The notes under the pieces were generated by a model, which was given only the letters and a program-made list of their open reading frames with translations, was not told the origin of the DNA and did no database searches. Shown here piece by piece: positions 31,550 to 42,533 of a stretch of DNA of 64,000 nt. This stretch comes from Pyrenula massariospora (taxonomy: Eukaryota > Ascomycota > Eurotiomycetes > Pyrenulales > Pyrenulaceae), in NCBI GenBank assembly GCA_021030905.1, contig JAGFMI010000016.1:1-64000 (forward strand), in the 5' to 3' direction. The translations under genes were made by a program, and so were the position numbers. Each line of letters opens with the position of its first letter. The first letter of the stretch is position 1.

Positions 31550-33227
31550 ATGAGTGTTCCTCGCGCGTGCTTGCCGTGCAGGAACGCAAAGGCTAGGGTA
31601 CCGGAGGCTACGTGAAGGGTTGGATCCCTCCGTGCTGACTATTCGTTTTAGTGTGATCTTGTTCGCCCTACCTGTGGCCGATGTAGGCAGCGAGGGCTGA
31701 CTTGTTCTGGCTTTCCAGAAGATGTGGGCTTCATCTTCCGCGACGAAAACGAAGCCGCCCGGAGAAACTCGGAGCGCGCGAGGGCAGAAGCGAGAGAGAA
31801 TCCAACACGTGCGATCCCCTTCGATGTCGTTGCGTCGCAGGCACAATTGGCACAGGCATCAACGGACAGACCCGACCTTTTCTTACAACAGCTGTACCCT
31901 TGGCTCAATGACCGCGCACTCACAGAAGTTCCTCAACCGTTGCAAAGAGACCTGGACACTCGTGCTGTCGATCGATTCTTCATCAATTGGACCTTGCATC
32001 CGTGCAACGATGGACTGTCTCCAGGGCACATGCAAGACCTTTCTACACTCTATCTCAGTGCACCCTCAGAATCGATCCTTTGGCTTGCCGTGCGCGCGAT
32101 GGCCTTTGCCGACATGAGAAATCGTCGGGCCGGTGACATTCCTTTTGCCACGAAGGCGCTACAACATTACGGTGCGGCCTTAAGTCGCCTGAGAACGATC
32201 ACAGATGATGAGCAAAGACTTACGAATGACCGTGTCCTTGCTGCACTATTACTAATTGACAATTTTGAGGTACTGTCACACTAAGCTACTCTGACAGTCA
32301 GTAACAGCTACTAATCAACAAGTACTGTAGTCAATGTACCTTGGCAGGACCGAGCCGCTTGGGGCTCATAGTGATGCTGTTAGGCACGTACTGCAGGCTA
32401 GGGGTGATGATCAATTCTATGATCGATCGGGTTTCTCTCTCTGGCGTATTGCCCATCATCGCCTACAAGCCCGCCAAGTTTTGCTTCGTGAAGAACCCTA
32501 TCCTGAACAGATAGCGTGGCTCAGCAAGTTAAACATTAACTTCACCCCTCTTCATATCTCTGCGGATGTTCAGCAAATGAATGTTCTTGCGGCAGCAGCA
32601 AAGAAGCTGACAACAGGGAGCGAGGGTACCGGTGCTAGTTTGCCACAGAAAATCGAAAGGGCAAGACAGATTGCACGGGCGATGCAAGATCTCATCGCCT
32701 CCATGACAAGTTGGACAACAGCAATGACTAAAGTATGGCAGCCGGAGTTGATTGATCCTGATAATATTTCACCGTCATGGGAGCTGGACGCATCGTCTAT
32801 GTTTCCCATTCCGAACTACACTTGTCCAGGAGTGCTTAGCTACCATGATGTGTGGTTGGCATACATGTGGAACTTTCATGCTGCGAGCCAGATCGTTTTA
32901 CGAGAGTCACTTGTTGATATCATTAACTACGTTGCCGCAGTACAATCGCAAGAGCCTAGTCAGGAGGACGTGGAACACATTCAAGGCGAGCAAGTTGCTG
33001 TGAATAGCCTATCTACCACCATTATTCGGTCCTTCCCCCAGCTCTTAGGCTTTATACACAAAGATATACAAGGACCACACTCGCTCCCGCAGGGTAAGAT
33101 GGCTGGAAGGTTTTTCTCGCTTTTCTCCATGTATGTGGTTCAAAGGGCACGTTTCACCCCACCAGAACACAGACAGACCGCTTCAGAGGTAATTTCATGG
33201 CTTAACTCGACACATGGACTCAGCTGA
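31550..33227 (+). CDS. Zn(II)2Cys6 transcription factor
   Basis: Three exons encode 520 aa: 31550-31597, 31652-32269 and 32331-33227. The introns are 54 bases (GTACCG, GCTGACT, TTTTAG) and 61 bases (GTACTG, TACTAATC, TGTAG). Splicing the first intron completes the binuclear zinc cluster at the extreme N-terminus: CLPCRNAKARC, then C in LVRPTC, GRC and RQRGLTC, the pattern CX2CX6CX6CX2CX6C. The remaining helical region (FFINWTLHP, then DNFE-SMYLG and WRIAHHRLQARQVL) fits the fungal-specific transcription factor domain 2 that follows such clusters. It probably binds CGG triplets as a dimer. It sits in the middle of a group of central-carbon enzymes and is the obvious candidate for a local regulator, though no target is shown. 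Confidence 0.92.
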
Positions 33228-33599
33228 AGCACACGCACAACTATGCGGGTCTTCGGTAATAGAAGACCTGATAAAGAAGTGACGTTGGTTAAGGCGTCAC
33301 TTAGACTGTACTTGGTGCACTCTAATTCCTCCAAGAGGATGGCTTATAGTGAAAAATTTAGTGAAAAGGTGCTTGGAGTGTACGTGTGGTACATCCTGAT
33401 TGCCTCTATGAGGTGACCTTGAGTTCCATGACACCTTCGTTCTGGAATCACGCTCTGAGGCCAAAATTTTACTTCGCGAGCTACTTCGCTCTTTACCCAA
33501 GCCGAATGTTTGGCTTTTTAAAGAGACCTCTTTTCAAAGAAATCGATGTACCAGAGACCTAATCAAGTCACCCGCCTCCTTAATACTCATCGACCACAT
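33228..33599. other. convergent intergenic spacer
   Basis: This 372-base gap lies between the convergent regulator and fumarase genes. It should contain both 3' ends. No other feature is seen. Confidence 0.4.
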
Positions 33600-35006
33600 T
33601 TATCGTTGTATTTTTCTTCTCTTCGGTGAAATCATGAGCTCCGGCCGCACCTTCTCGTCAAATTGTCGTTCATCTAGAATCTCTAGCTCCATCGCGCTCT
33701 GCTTCAGTGTTATGCCTTTCTTATGTGCATTCTTGGCTGTTTTGGACGCGGCATCATAGCCGATCACAGGATTCAAGGCTGTGACCAGCATCAAGCTGTT
33801 GTCCAGAAGGGTGGCGATCCTGGTCTCGTTTGCTTCTATACCCTCAATAAGGTGCTGGCGGAAGCTGTTGATCCCGTCTGTGAGGAGCCGAGCAGAGTGA
33901 AGCAGATTATAAATGAGCATTGGTTTGAATACGTTTAATTCGAAGTTGCCTTGGGAGCCCGCAAATGTCACAGCAGTCTGGTTCCCGAACACTTGTGCAC
34001 AGATCATTGTCATACTTTCGCATTGTGTTGGATTTACTTTGCCAGGCATGATTGAAGAGCCCGGCTCATTCTCCGGGAGCTTGAGTTCACCTAGTCCACA
34101 CCGTGGTCCAGAGCCTAAAAAGCGAATATCCTGGGCAATCTTGAACAGCGACACGGCGAGAGTATTGAGTTGTCCATGAGCCTCCACGATGGCGTCATGG
34201 GCTGCGAGTGCTTCGAACTTGTTTGGTGCTGGGAGGAACATATGGTTGGTCATTCGGCTCACTTCAGCTGCCATCTCCTCTGCAAAACCTTCGAATGTGT
34301 TCAGCCCAGTACCCACTGCTGTACCTCCTTGGGCAAGAAATCTCAGGCGGGGCAACGCGGACTCAACTCGCTCAATGCCATGCTGTATCTGCGTCACGTA
34401 GCCTGAAAATTCTTGGCCGAGGGTCAGTGGGACGGCATCTTGCAAATGTGTCCGGCCAATTTTAATGATGCTATGAAACTGCTCGCTCTTCCGCTGCAGC
34501 ACGTCTTTCAAATAATGCAGAGCTGGCAAGAGGTCATCTTCTAGTGCCAAAACTGCCGCGATGTGCATCACCGTCGGAAATGTATCGTTTGAGGAGGCAG
34601 AGCGATTGACATGATCATTTGGATGCACTGGAATCTTGCTTCCCATTGTTCCCCCCAAGATTTCGATTGCTCGATTCGCGATGACTTCGTTGGCGTTCAT
34701 GTTCGATTGCGTACCCGACCCTGTCTGCCATACTACTAGAGGAAAGTGGTCGATGAGTTTGAGCGAAGCTACCTCGGCTGCTGCTTGCTGGATTGCTCTT
34801 CCTAATTTCGGATCCAGCCCAAATTTCATATTGACCTTTGCAGCAGCTCCTTTCACGATACCCAGTGCTCGAACTACCAACTGTGGCATACGGTCATGAG
34901 GCTGATTGATCTTAAAATTACGAAAAGAGCGTTCTGTTTGTGCCCCCCAGTATTTGTCGCTTGGCACTTGGATTTCGCCGAATGCATCAGTCTCTGTTCT
35001 CGACAT
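33600..35006 (-). CDS. FUM1: class II fumarate hydratase
   Basis: Fumarase interconverts fumarate and L-malate as a homotetramer. The protein is 468 aa from the first in-frame ATG (35006, [20 protein letters not shown]) and covers the whole class II core. It shows the [12 protein letters not shown] block, [12 protein letters not shown], the catalytic His region [10 protein letters not shown] near residue 186 and the mobile catalytic loop [11 protein letters not shown] near 315. Fungal fumarases usually carry an N-terminal mitochondrial presequence; none is seen here. The frame stays open for a short basic stretch before the ATG, preceded by a possible acceptor (TTTCACAG), so an undetected 5' exon cannot be excluded. 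The tail ends KRRKIQR. It may be the sole dual-targeted enzyme or a cytosolic paralogue. Confidence 0.96.
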   Translation of the reverse strand: MSRTETDAFGEIQVPSDKYWGAQTERSFRNFKINQPHDRMPQLVVRALGIVKGAAAKVNMKFGLDPKLGRAIQQAAAEVASLKLIDHFPLVVWQTGSGTQSNMNANEVIANRAIEILGGTMGSKIPVHPNDHVNRSASSNDTFPTVMHIAAVLALEDDLLPALHYLKDVLQRKSEQFHSIIKIGRTHLQDAVPLTLGQEFSGYVTQIQHGIERVESALPRLRFLAQGGTAVGTGLNTFEGFAEEMAAEVSRMTNHMFLPAPNKFEALAAHDAIVEAHGQLNTLAVSLFKIAQDIRFLGSGPRCGLGELKLPENEPGSSIMPGKVNPTQCESMTMICAQVFGNQTAVTFAGSQGNFELNVFKPMLIYNLLHSARLLTDGINSFRQHLIEGIEANETRIATLLDNSLMLVTALNPVIGYDAASKTAKNAHKKGITLKQSAMELEILDERQFDEKVRPELMISPKRRKIQR

Positions 35007-36069
35007 TTTTCCTAGTCGTGGCCGTGAGCTGTGAAAGTACAACGGGTAGCTAAATAGTAGATCTAATGGGTGTTCCTTCTAGTCGGGACAATGGTTACTC
35101 GGGTACAACAGCGTACACCTGATCGAATGCTAGAAAATGCGTAATTTTTAAGAATCAGGGCATGAGTGAAAAGACTCGAAAGATGCGGGAGCAAGTTTCT
35201 GACAAACCACTATTTGTGTGACATTTTTCACTGTTCTACAGCTCTGGTGGACATCCCTCTGTCCTCTGTCCAGTCGGAAGAATCATGCTCAGGCCTTAGA
35301 ACGTCATTCGGGGCGATTGTTGGCGAAGAGCACTTCCATCCGAGTGATTGACATGACTAGAGTCGTCGTCTGCGATAGTTTGCTGTTCGAGACTAGCCAG
35401 TTCATCCGGGAGAAGGATCTTGCCGTGCATTCTACATACTAGACCATACCTAGTTTCGTTAGGGAGTGGAAAATGTCGTCTGGCAGCTGGTAAGGGTGGC
35501 CAGGAAGCCCGATCGGCTCAGGGCCAGCTCCATTTGAGAGGCATCTCCGACCTTACCGCTCGACCGCTTCGCTGGCATCTATTTCCATTTGCATGTCTGC
35601 TTTACGGTCAACGAAGTATGGCAATCGGGATACCCTCTGCTGTTGCAGAGGTAGTAGTCTTATCTCATTACTTCCCTCCACCGCCTTATCGATATCACTG
35701 ACCAACTGATTGGTCGGTTGGATTGGATTCGATAGCTCAACATTGAGTAATGTGAAATCGTTTCGGCCTTCCCTCACGACACAATGCCGGCTTCAGTCTT
35801 AGCCTCAAGATCAAAACCTCGATAACAGGTTCATAGATGGCGCCTCCTTAAGAACTCGTGTGATGCTAAACATCGGACGATCTCCGCACGGGAACTCCTC
35901 TCCGAACATGTCCGAGCAAGGCTTGAACAACCCCTATCGCAAGGCACAGTCAAGAGGCTGGTTTTGGGGGTCTTTACCCCTTCACTCGGAAAATCTAAGC
36001 TTAATGGAGAAACGTATAAAGCAGATTACTTTTAATGATCTTGAAAACTCTCCAATTTACGCAATAAAG
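35007..36069. promoter_or_regulatory. divergent intergenic region
   Basis: It lies between fumarase and the metallopeptidase-like gene and should hold the fumarase promoter. An ATG-started frame continues into the next entry from 35863, but the signal-peptide-like start at 36070 is preferred. No other feature is seen. Confidence 0.4.
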
Positions 36070-37495
36070 ATGCGGTTAGTTTTGCTCCTTTTATTCATTT
36101 TACCGTCTCTGTGTTTCTTTTTCGATGCGTGGTCTTACTGGTTTCATAAAAGCTGTAAGGATAAGAACCTGGGGGCCTTTGAGAAAGGTCTAGACTCAGC
36201 CAAAGATATTGCGACAACTGCATTGACTAAGTTAAATGATGGACGCGATACATACACAGAGGAGGTATTTCTCGGTCCCATAAATCGTGTCAAAAGGGCC
36301 TGACCGCTGAAGATATTCCAAATACTCTTTAAGACCAGCAGGATCGAGAATAAGGAGGACGCTGTAGGACGAGTCAAAAGTAAGTAAAGCTATCCCAAGC
36401 TTTCCTCGTCTTCCGAGCTAATAAATACAAGCGATTCTCGACGCATTAAGTAAAATGCGTCGAGAGCCTACTCGGGTCGCTGCCGATTTTCGTAAGGTCC
36501 TCCCAACGCACCATTGAGAGAAGAATATTAAGTGCCTGGCTAGGCTATTACTGCGACAATGACCCGCGCAGCCTCGATCGCAGCGTAAATCCCAGCACCG
36601 GTCGCAGAACACGCTGGTTGCTTCGTCAGGATCCTTCGCCATGGTGGCGGCCCGCAGGTTACGTTGAACAACTATTGCGAAATGACGATCCCGAGGACGG
36701 CCCGCCCTTGCAGGAGTGGCAGGACTTTTCCAATGGAATTGTCATGGGAGCTTCATTTCCCGGCTGCGCATCTCCGTACAGACAAGGCGTCACATACACA
36801 GAAACCGGGTGGAAGGATGGTTGGAAATTTCCGGGCCATCCCCCGCGATCTACCATTACGGTTTGTGAACCTGCTGGAACTTGGTTTGAGGATGAAGCAT
36901 GACTAATTGGTCTCATAGATATGTGATACAGTGCTTCTTGGGGACCTTCACGATATCCATGACATCTTTCCTGGCTGTCCCAGAAATCGTTTTTCCACTC
37001 GGCGTGATATTAACTCTAAGCGGTGGAGCCGTGCCAAAGATACTGATGGAAAGATTGAAGACTTGAACTCGATGACGGCGTTTACTATTCTTCACGAGGT
37101 TCGGATCCCTCTTCTTGCACCTGACTCCTAGAATAATGCTGAAACACACTGGCTTCAAAGTTTTGCCACCTTAGACCCTGGTTCAGTAAGCTTTCTTGGT
37201 GTCGATTTTCGCTCATTAAATCCTGGCCCTGCTAGCTTTGACTCGTTCTATTGCCCCTGCCGACAATTTTCTGACAAAATTCCATGTTTTAGCCGACGAT
37301 GTCGACTCGCCAAGTAACCCCAGTAGAAAGGCTTTCAGCTGGAGCGATGTACAGGCCCTCGGAAACACATCGGCCTCGATAAACAACGCGCAAAACATTG
37401 CTTATTTTGCTCTGCTAAGTAAGCTTTCCGATTGCGATGTGCATTTAGCGCCAGATCCAGAAGGGATAGCCAAAGGTATAATCCAATATCTTTAG
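36070..37495 (+). pseudogene. decayed secreted metallopeptidase-like gene (lysine-specific metallo-endopeptidase type)
   Basis: Starting at 36070 there is a signal peptide (MRLVLLLLFILPSLC), then a helical domain with KDKNLGAFEKGLDSAKDIA. Coding character continues after an in-frame TGA (36301-36303). A GTAAGT donor at 36379 and a CTAG acceptor at 36546 join GRVK to SYYCDNDPRSLDR. Later pieces carry RSTITVCEP, a HE dipeptide in SMTAFTILHE (37091-37096) and INNAQNIAYFALLSKL near the end. Their order matches secreted fungal endopeptidases with the HExxH zinc motif. The second His is missing and frames do not join cleanly, so the gene looks broken or its introns are misread. The family call is tentative. 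Confidence 0.4.
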
Positions 37496-38602
37496 GTGCC
37501 GTCGCAGGCCGCTGCGGCCGGTAAACGTTAAAACGTCAGAGGTAGGGCGAAGGAGAGCACACGCGTAGATGACGGTAATTGAGCAGCGGAAGAATCACGG
37601 ACATATCAAAAGCGACATAGTGTTGGTGATGTCAAAGCCGATAGCAGGCTTCAGCTATGTACTTGTCTCCAGGGCTGCTCGAGTACACTAAGCCTAAATG
37701 GGCTATGCATCCGAACCTGTCGTTAAAGAGGAGGATCTAGACCAGCTAGCCTCTGCAAAAGCATGGAAGGTTTTGACACTATGTATCATCATGGTTATGC
37801 TCTGAATCCTTCTTGATCTGTTGACAAGCCTCTTTCTTGCACGATCTACCAAATTCTAACTCACCAGCTTCTGTCACGCTTATCAAGCAATCCCTAGTGC
37901 CCATTGACTATACGCCTGCAGTCTTAGTTTCTTTAAACGTTTACTCGGTTCTCTAGCTCTGCAGCAGGATTTTTTCCTTAAATCTCATAGCGGGAACATT
38001 AGCGTTGATCAGATCGACTTTCCATCTCGTCTTCATATTCACCGCCCTCACACGGACCGCCTCCGCGGCTAGTATCTTGCTAGGTGTTTCTCTGCCATGC
38101 TTTCTCTAAATCACTTTAACATCAGAAGGATCACATCATGCATCGACGGGAGTGAATAGTTCAAATGTTGTTAGGCTCATCTGCACCCGAGCCGTCCGTC
38201 TCGTGCTAGATCGTCCGTCCTGAGCCGGGGAGATGAACTGTTCTCCAGCAATCTGGCCACCAAGTTTACTGCTGGAATCACACTCCCTCCTCTGGATCAT
38301 ACATGCAAGCGAGAAACTTTTCGAGAACGGTATGGAGACTTGCGTCACACTCGCAAACCCGGGTCCAACTTGGACCGTTTCTCGCTCCAACCAGGACATG
38401 GCCATAGCCTGAATGCTTCGTCTCCCTCCACTGTGACAGAACAGTCTGCTTGACACTCTACCAATGCTGGATCCCCATGGCCGCACAGTGATCTCTTCAT
38501 CGAGTTGCTGTCGTACTAGATCGGTTGGTGTCCGGTTTAGAAGTGTTACGCCCCTAGTCAACGAGATACTCTCCTCCCTCTCATAAATGCACCATTTTAA
38601 CA
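37496..38602. other. gene-free stretch with transporter-like fragments
   Basis: A 35-codon frame at 37698-37805 reads like the polar N-terminus and first helix of a membrane transporter (SAKAWKVLTLCIIMVML). Another hydrophobic scrap lies near 38010-38090 in a different frame. They may be relics of one gene, but I cannot name it. The right end contains the promoter of the NADH dehydrogenase gene. Confidence 0.3.
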
Positions 38603-40021
38603 ATGGTAAAACCAGACCGACCACATCTCGTCGTGATCGGCTCCGGCTGGGTTGGCCTCTACGTCGCTCAATATATCGATACTACAATATATTCAGTCTC
38701 CATGGTCTCCCCGCGACGAACCAGCGCCTACACCCCTCTCCTAGCCTCCGCGGCCTGTGGACTCTTTCCCTTCAGCTGCGCCGAGGAATCGATCCGAGCA
38801 AAAGGACGCGATTGCAACTTTATCAAAGCAAATGCCCTGTCCGTCGACTTTGACGCCAGAACAGTGCACTGTGCGCCCGCCTTTGACGACGATGACAGCC
38901 CCTTGACCGGCCGGGAATTCGACCTCGCATACGACAAATTGATCATTTGCCCAGGATGCATGTAGACGCCTGACAAGCAATCTAGCACCAACAGTCGACT
39001 GACCCCACTCTAGGCCAGACGAACACCTTCTCAACCCCCGGAGTCCCCCAACACGCCCTCTTCATGAAACACGTTTCGGACGCCATGGCCCTCCGCAAAA
39101 AGCTCTTCGACCAGCTCGAAAAAGCCAGCCTCCCCTACGTCTCACGCGAGGAAGCCGCAGCCCTCCTCCACATTGCCATCGTCGGCGGTGGGCCTACCGG
39201 TAATCCCTCCCCCCACCCCCTTCCCCCATGCTCAAACCATAATCAAAGACTAACGTCGAGGACCCTTAGGTGTCGAACTCACCGCCGAACTCACCGACCT
39301 CCTAACCCACACCCTCGCGCCCCTCTACCCCACCGCCGCCCCCCTTGCCCACATCACCCTCTACGATGTCGCCCCGCACATCCTCTCCGCCTACGACCGC
39401 TCCCTCTACGAATATGCCACCACCCGCATCACCGCCCACGGCGTCCGCGTCGCCACGCACTCCGTCATCGAGCGCGTCGACGCCGAATACCTACACATCC
39501 GGGACCAGGGGCCGGTGCGGTACGGCATCCTGCTGTGGGTCGCGGGGAACGAGTGCATTCCCTTCGTCAGGGGGCTGGGGTGCGGGAAAAGTAGTGGGGG
39601 ATTGGTGCGGGTGCTCACCGACGAGCGGCTTAAGGTTAAGAAAGAAGGTGATGAAGGTGTGTGGGACTCTGTCTTCGCCCTCGGCGACGCCGCAGACATC
39701 GCCACCCATCCCCTCCCCACCACCGCCGAGGTCGCGGTCCAGAAAGCCCAATACATCGTCCACACCCTCGACAAGCGCCTCGACGAGACGGAGTCCGCGG
39801 AGCCGTTCCGGTACAAGAAGCGGCGGCTGGTGACGTATCTGGGCGGGCACGACGGGATCATCGAGGGGAAGGGGACGGAGGAGCCGTGGAGCGGGAGGGA
39901 GGCGTGGGTGAGCTGGCGGAGCGGGAGCTTTACGTGGACGAGGACGTGGAGGAATTGGGTGGGGATTGGGGTGGCGGGGGTGATGAATGCGGTGTTTGGG
40001 AGGGATGTTTTGAGGCTGTGA
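38603..40021 (+). CDS. type II NAD(P)H dehydrogenase / AIF-like FAD oxidoreductase
   Basis: The flavoprotein is likely to oxidise NAD(P)H and reduce quinone, like Ndi1/Nde enzymes, without pumping protons; an AIF/FSP1-like role is the alternative. Exons are 38603-38957, 39014-39199 and 39270-40021 (430 aa). The first intron is GC-AG: exon 1 ends in PG plus T, the donor is GCATGT and a CTGAC branch precedes CTCTAG. Only this reading keeps the frame and gives CPGCQTNTFSTPG. The second intron is normal (GTAATC, GACTAACG, CCTTAG) and restores GGGPTGVEL. FAD-binding VIGSGWVGLYVA opens the protein; the NAD-binding loop is IVGGGPTGVE; ALGDAAD precedes the C-terminus. No transit peptide is seen. Two C-to-G codon switches fall in exon 3 (near 39490 and 39780). 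Confidence 0.92.
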
Positions 40022-40509
40022 GGGGGAGGGCGGAGGGTGTCGTGGGTGTGGAGAAGTCAGTTGCGAGGTCCTTTTGACGTCCCCACTTTCTCAACGTCTC
40101 TGGCTGCGCTAAAATTGCAGTGCACGAAGCAATTGTGGGGATTACAACAATCGGTGTAAGGAGATGACATCGAAGTCCGAACCATTAGCTCCACCGCTTT
40201 CGATCGAGGCTCGGAGGTAGGGGTTAGGGGAGTAGGTAGCTTAGCAGTAGACACCATTATTTCTACGTAAATCTCTATATTCATTTCCCTCTGGGCATTG
40301 TTTTCTTGGCTCTTCACCATTTCTTTATAAGTACATGAAAAAGCTATGAGGTTGAAGTACGGAGATCGCAAAGGTACGATAAGGTATAAATTGGTGTGCC
40401 CTAGGACATGATTTTTATACTTTTAGACTATTTTCACGTAATAACAAGATGTTTCCAATAAATATACAACTTTCATAACGTCATCCCACACAACTAACAC
40501 ACTCATATC
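40022..40509. other. convergent intergenic spacer
   Basis: This 488-base AT-richer spacer lies between the convergent NADH dehydrogenase and semialdehyde dehydrogenase genes. No other feature is seen. Confidence 0.4.
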
Positions 40510-42006
40510 TCAAGACCCTTGCAACGGCTCATTCATCCCCCCCATAGTAACCGACTTGATAGTCAGATACTCCTCAACTCCATACCGACTCCCCTCCCTC
40601 CCAAACCCAGACTCCTTCACGCCCCCAAACGGCATCGCAACATCAGACACAAGCCCAGTATTAACCCCAACCATCCCGACCTCCATCGCCTCCGCAACCC
40701 TATAGCACCGCTGCACATCCCTCGAATAAAAGTACCCCGCCAACCCAACCTCCGTATCATTCGCGAGCCTCACAATCTCCGCCTCCGTCTCAAACGGAAA
40801 CAGCCCCGCCACCGGCCCAAACGTCTCGTCGTGCGCGAGCAGCATCTCATTCTTCATGTCCCGGATCACCGTCGGCTGGAAGAAGTTCGGCCCCAGGCTC
40901 GACATGCGGTGCCCGCCCGCAATGATGTGCCCGCCCCGCTTCACCGCGTCGTCGATGTGCTCCTGCGCCTTGGCCACGGCGCGGTCGTGGATGAGCGGGC
41001 CATGTGTAACGCCGTCCGCGTACCCGTTCCCGACTTTGTATTTGCTGACCTCCGCCGTGAAGGCCTTCGCGAACGCGTCGTAGACGCCGCGCTGGATGTA
41101 GATGCGATTCGCAGCGGTGCAGATCTGGCCGGAGCTGCGGAACTTGCTCGCGAGGGCGCCCTGCACGGCGCGGCCGAGGTCGGCGTCGTCGAAGACGATG
41201 AAGGGCGCGTTGCCGCCGAGCTCGAAGGAGAGCTTCTTCAGCGTCGCGGCGGACTGGCCCATCAGCAGCTTGCCCACGCGCGTCGAGCCCGTGAAGGAGA
41301 TCTTCTTCACCGTCGGGGAAGAGGTCAGCGTTGAGCCAACCTCGGCCGTGTTCTTGAGGGCCGTGACGACGTTAACCACCCCCGGCGGGATGCCGGCGCG
41401 GTGGGCGAGCTCTGCGAGCGCGCCGGCGGAGAGGGGTGTTTCGCCCGGAGATTTCACGACGACGGTGCAGCCGGCGGCCAGGGCGGGGCCGATCTTCCGC
41501 GTGATCATCCCCGAGGGCCAGTTCCACGGGGTGATGAGGCCGCAGACCCCGATGGGTTGTTTGATGGTGAAGGTCCTGCGTTCGGCTTCGCTTGCGGGGA
41601 TGGTCTCGCCGTATACACGGGGTGCTTCGCCGCTGAACCACTCGAAGAAGTTGGCCGCGTATTCGACTTCGCTTCTTGCCTCGAACAGAGGTTTCCCATT
41701 CTCGGATGTGATGAGCTTCGTAAGATCATCGATGTTGTCCATCATTAATTGGTACCACTTCCGTAGCATCCGTCCTCGCTCTTTCGCGGTGATCCTGCGG
41801 AATGAAGGCAACGCAGTGGCGGCAGCCTCGATAGCCTTTTCCACGTCGTCTTTGTGCATGTCGGGCATCGTGGCGATGACCTTGCCTGTGGCTGGATCTG
41901 TGACCTCGAAGGTCTCTCCAGAGCTGGCGCCCACCCATTTGCCATTGATATAGGCTTTGTTCTTAAGCAACGACTTGTCTTTCAGTGGTGGTGTGCTATG
42001 AGACAT
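40510..42006 (-). CDS. UGA2: succinate-semialdehyde dehydrogenase (aldehyde dehydrogenase family)
   Basis: The enzyme oxidises succinate semialdehyde to succinate with NAD(P)+, the last step of the GABA shunt. A single exon encodes 498 aa, the normal length. The oxyanion/cofactor block TPWNWPSGMITRKIGPALAA, the catalytic Glu in LSFELGGNAPF (about residue 263) and the nucleophilic Cys in SSGQICTAANR (about 297) are all present. The sequence between them matches SSADH better than other ALDH subfamilies, though substrate remains inferred. No mitochondrial presequence is seen, as in yeast Uga2. The gene is GC-rich at third positions and shows the skew switch: the coding strand is C-rich in the middle (41650-41090) and G-rich at the 3' end (40830-40510). 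It shares a 527-base divergent promoter with malic enzyme. Confidence 0.93.
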   Translation of the reverse strand: MSHSTPPLKDKSLLKNKAYINGKWVGASSGETFEVTDPATGKVIATMPDMHKDDVEKAIEAAATALPSFRRITAKERGRMLRKWYQLMMDNIDDLTKLITSENGKPLFEARSEVEYAANFFEWFSGEAPRVYGETIPASEAERRTFTIKQPIGVCGLITPWNWPSGMITRKIGPALAAGCTVVVKSPGETPLSAGALAELAHRAGIPPGVVNVVTALKNTAEVGSTLTSSPTVKKISFTGSTRVGKLLMGQSAATLKKLSFELGGNAPFIVFDDADLGRAVQGALASKFRSSGQICTAANRIYIQRGVYDAFAKAFTAEVSKYKVGNGYADGVTHGPLIHDRAVAKAQEHIDDAVKRGGHIIAGGHRMSSLGPNFFQPTVIRDMKNEMLLAHDETFGPVAGLFPFETEAEIVRLANDTEVGLAGYFYSRDVQRCYRVAEAMEVGMVGVNTGLVSDVAMPFGGVKESGFGREGSRYGVEEYLTIKSVTMGGMNEPLQGS

Positions 42007-42533
42007 GGCGTAGACTATTTACAAGTTTCCAGAGATACTTTTTGGTGTAAAATGTAAGCAGAAAAATGTCTTGATTGAACATCTCCAAGTCGAAGGCCGC
42101 GTTAATAACCAAAGCAACTCCATTATGATTGCTTCTTTTACTTTCGACATTTCTGAGTTCTAAAATGACGTACGCCCTTGTAAGGTTGATAAGCTGGCAT
42201 TGACCGTTGAGATATTCAGAATCCCTCGGATTGCGGAGGCACTTCCGGAATAGGTAGTAAGCTTAATGAAGAAATCCTCCCGCCCCGTAAGATTTTACGG
42301 GCGAGATGCATGGCGAATGCACTCCTCCTTACTAAGCAATCTAAGCAATTGAACTCACTGCCACAAGCACGATGAGGTAGTTTTCCGGAAGTCGCGGCAA
42401 AGATCGCATTTTTGAAGCTTCAGTGCTAAATGAGGACGCCGAATTTGCCCCAGTGGCTGCATATGCAGTCAATAGGCGATGGTCCAGGGCCGAAATCAAC
42501 AGTGGTTAGTCTTGAGGAGTCCTTGCGAGATCA
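42007..42533. promoter_or_regulatory. shared divergent promoter of SSADH and malic enzyme
   Basis: The 527 bases separate two divergent start codons. Two identical 8-base palindromes TTCCGGAA lie at 42243-42250 and 42383-42390, 140 bases apart. A separate inverted repeat CCCGTAA-GATT-TTACGGG lies at 42284-42301, between them. Each TTCCGGAA contains overlapping CCG and CGG triplets, the kind of word zinc-cluster regulators recognise. TTCCGGAA occurs only once more in the window, inside the SREBP coding region. Regulatory use is inference. Confidence 0.5.

Noticed and set aside
39064-39594. Frame continuing through the second NADH dehydrogenase intron into His/Pro/Arg-rich sequence
   Set aside because: It is intron read-through into the wrong frame; splicing at 39200/39269 restores the conserved NAD-binding loop.
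40519-41953. Long plus-strand frames opposite the SSADH gene
   Set aside because: Antisense shadows created by GC-rich codon use; the minus-strand protein is unmistakable SSADH.
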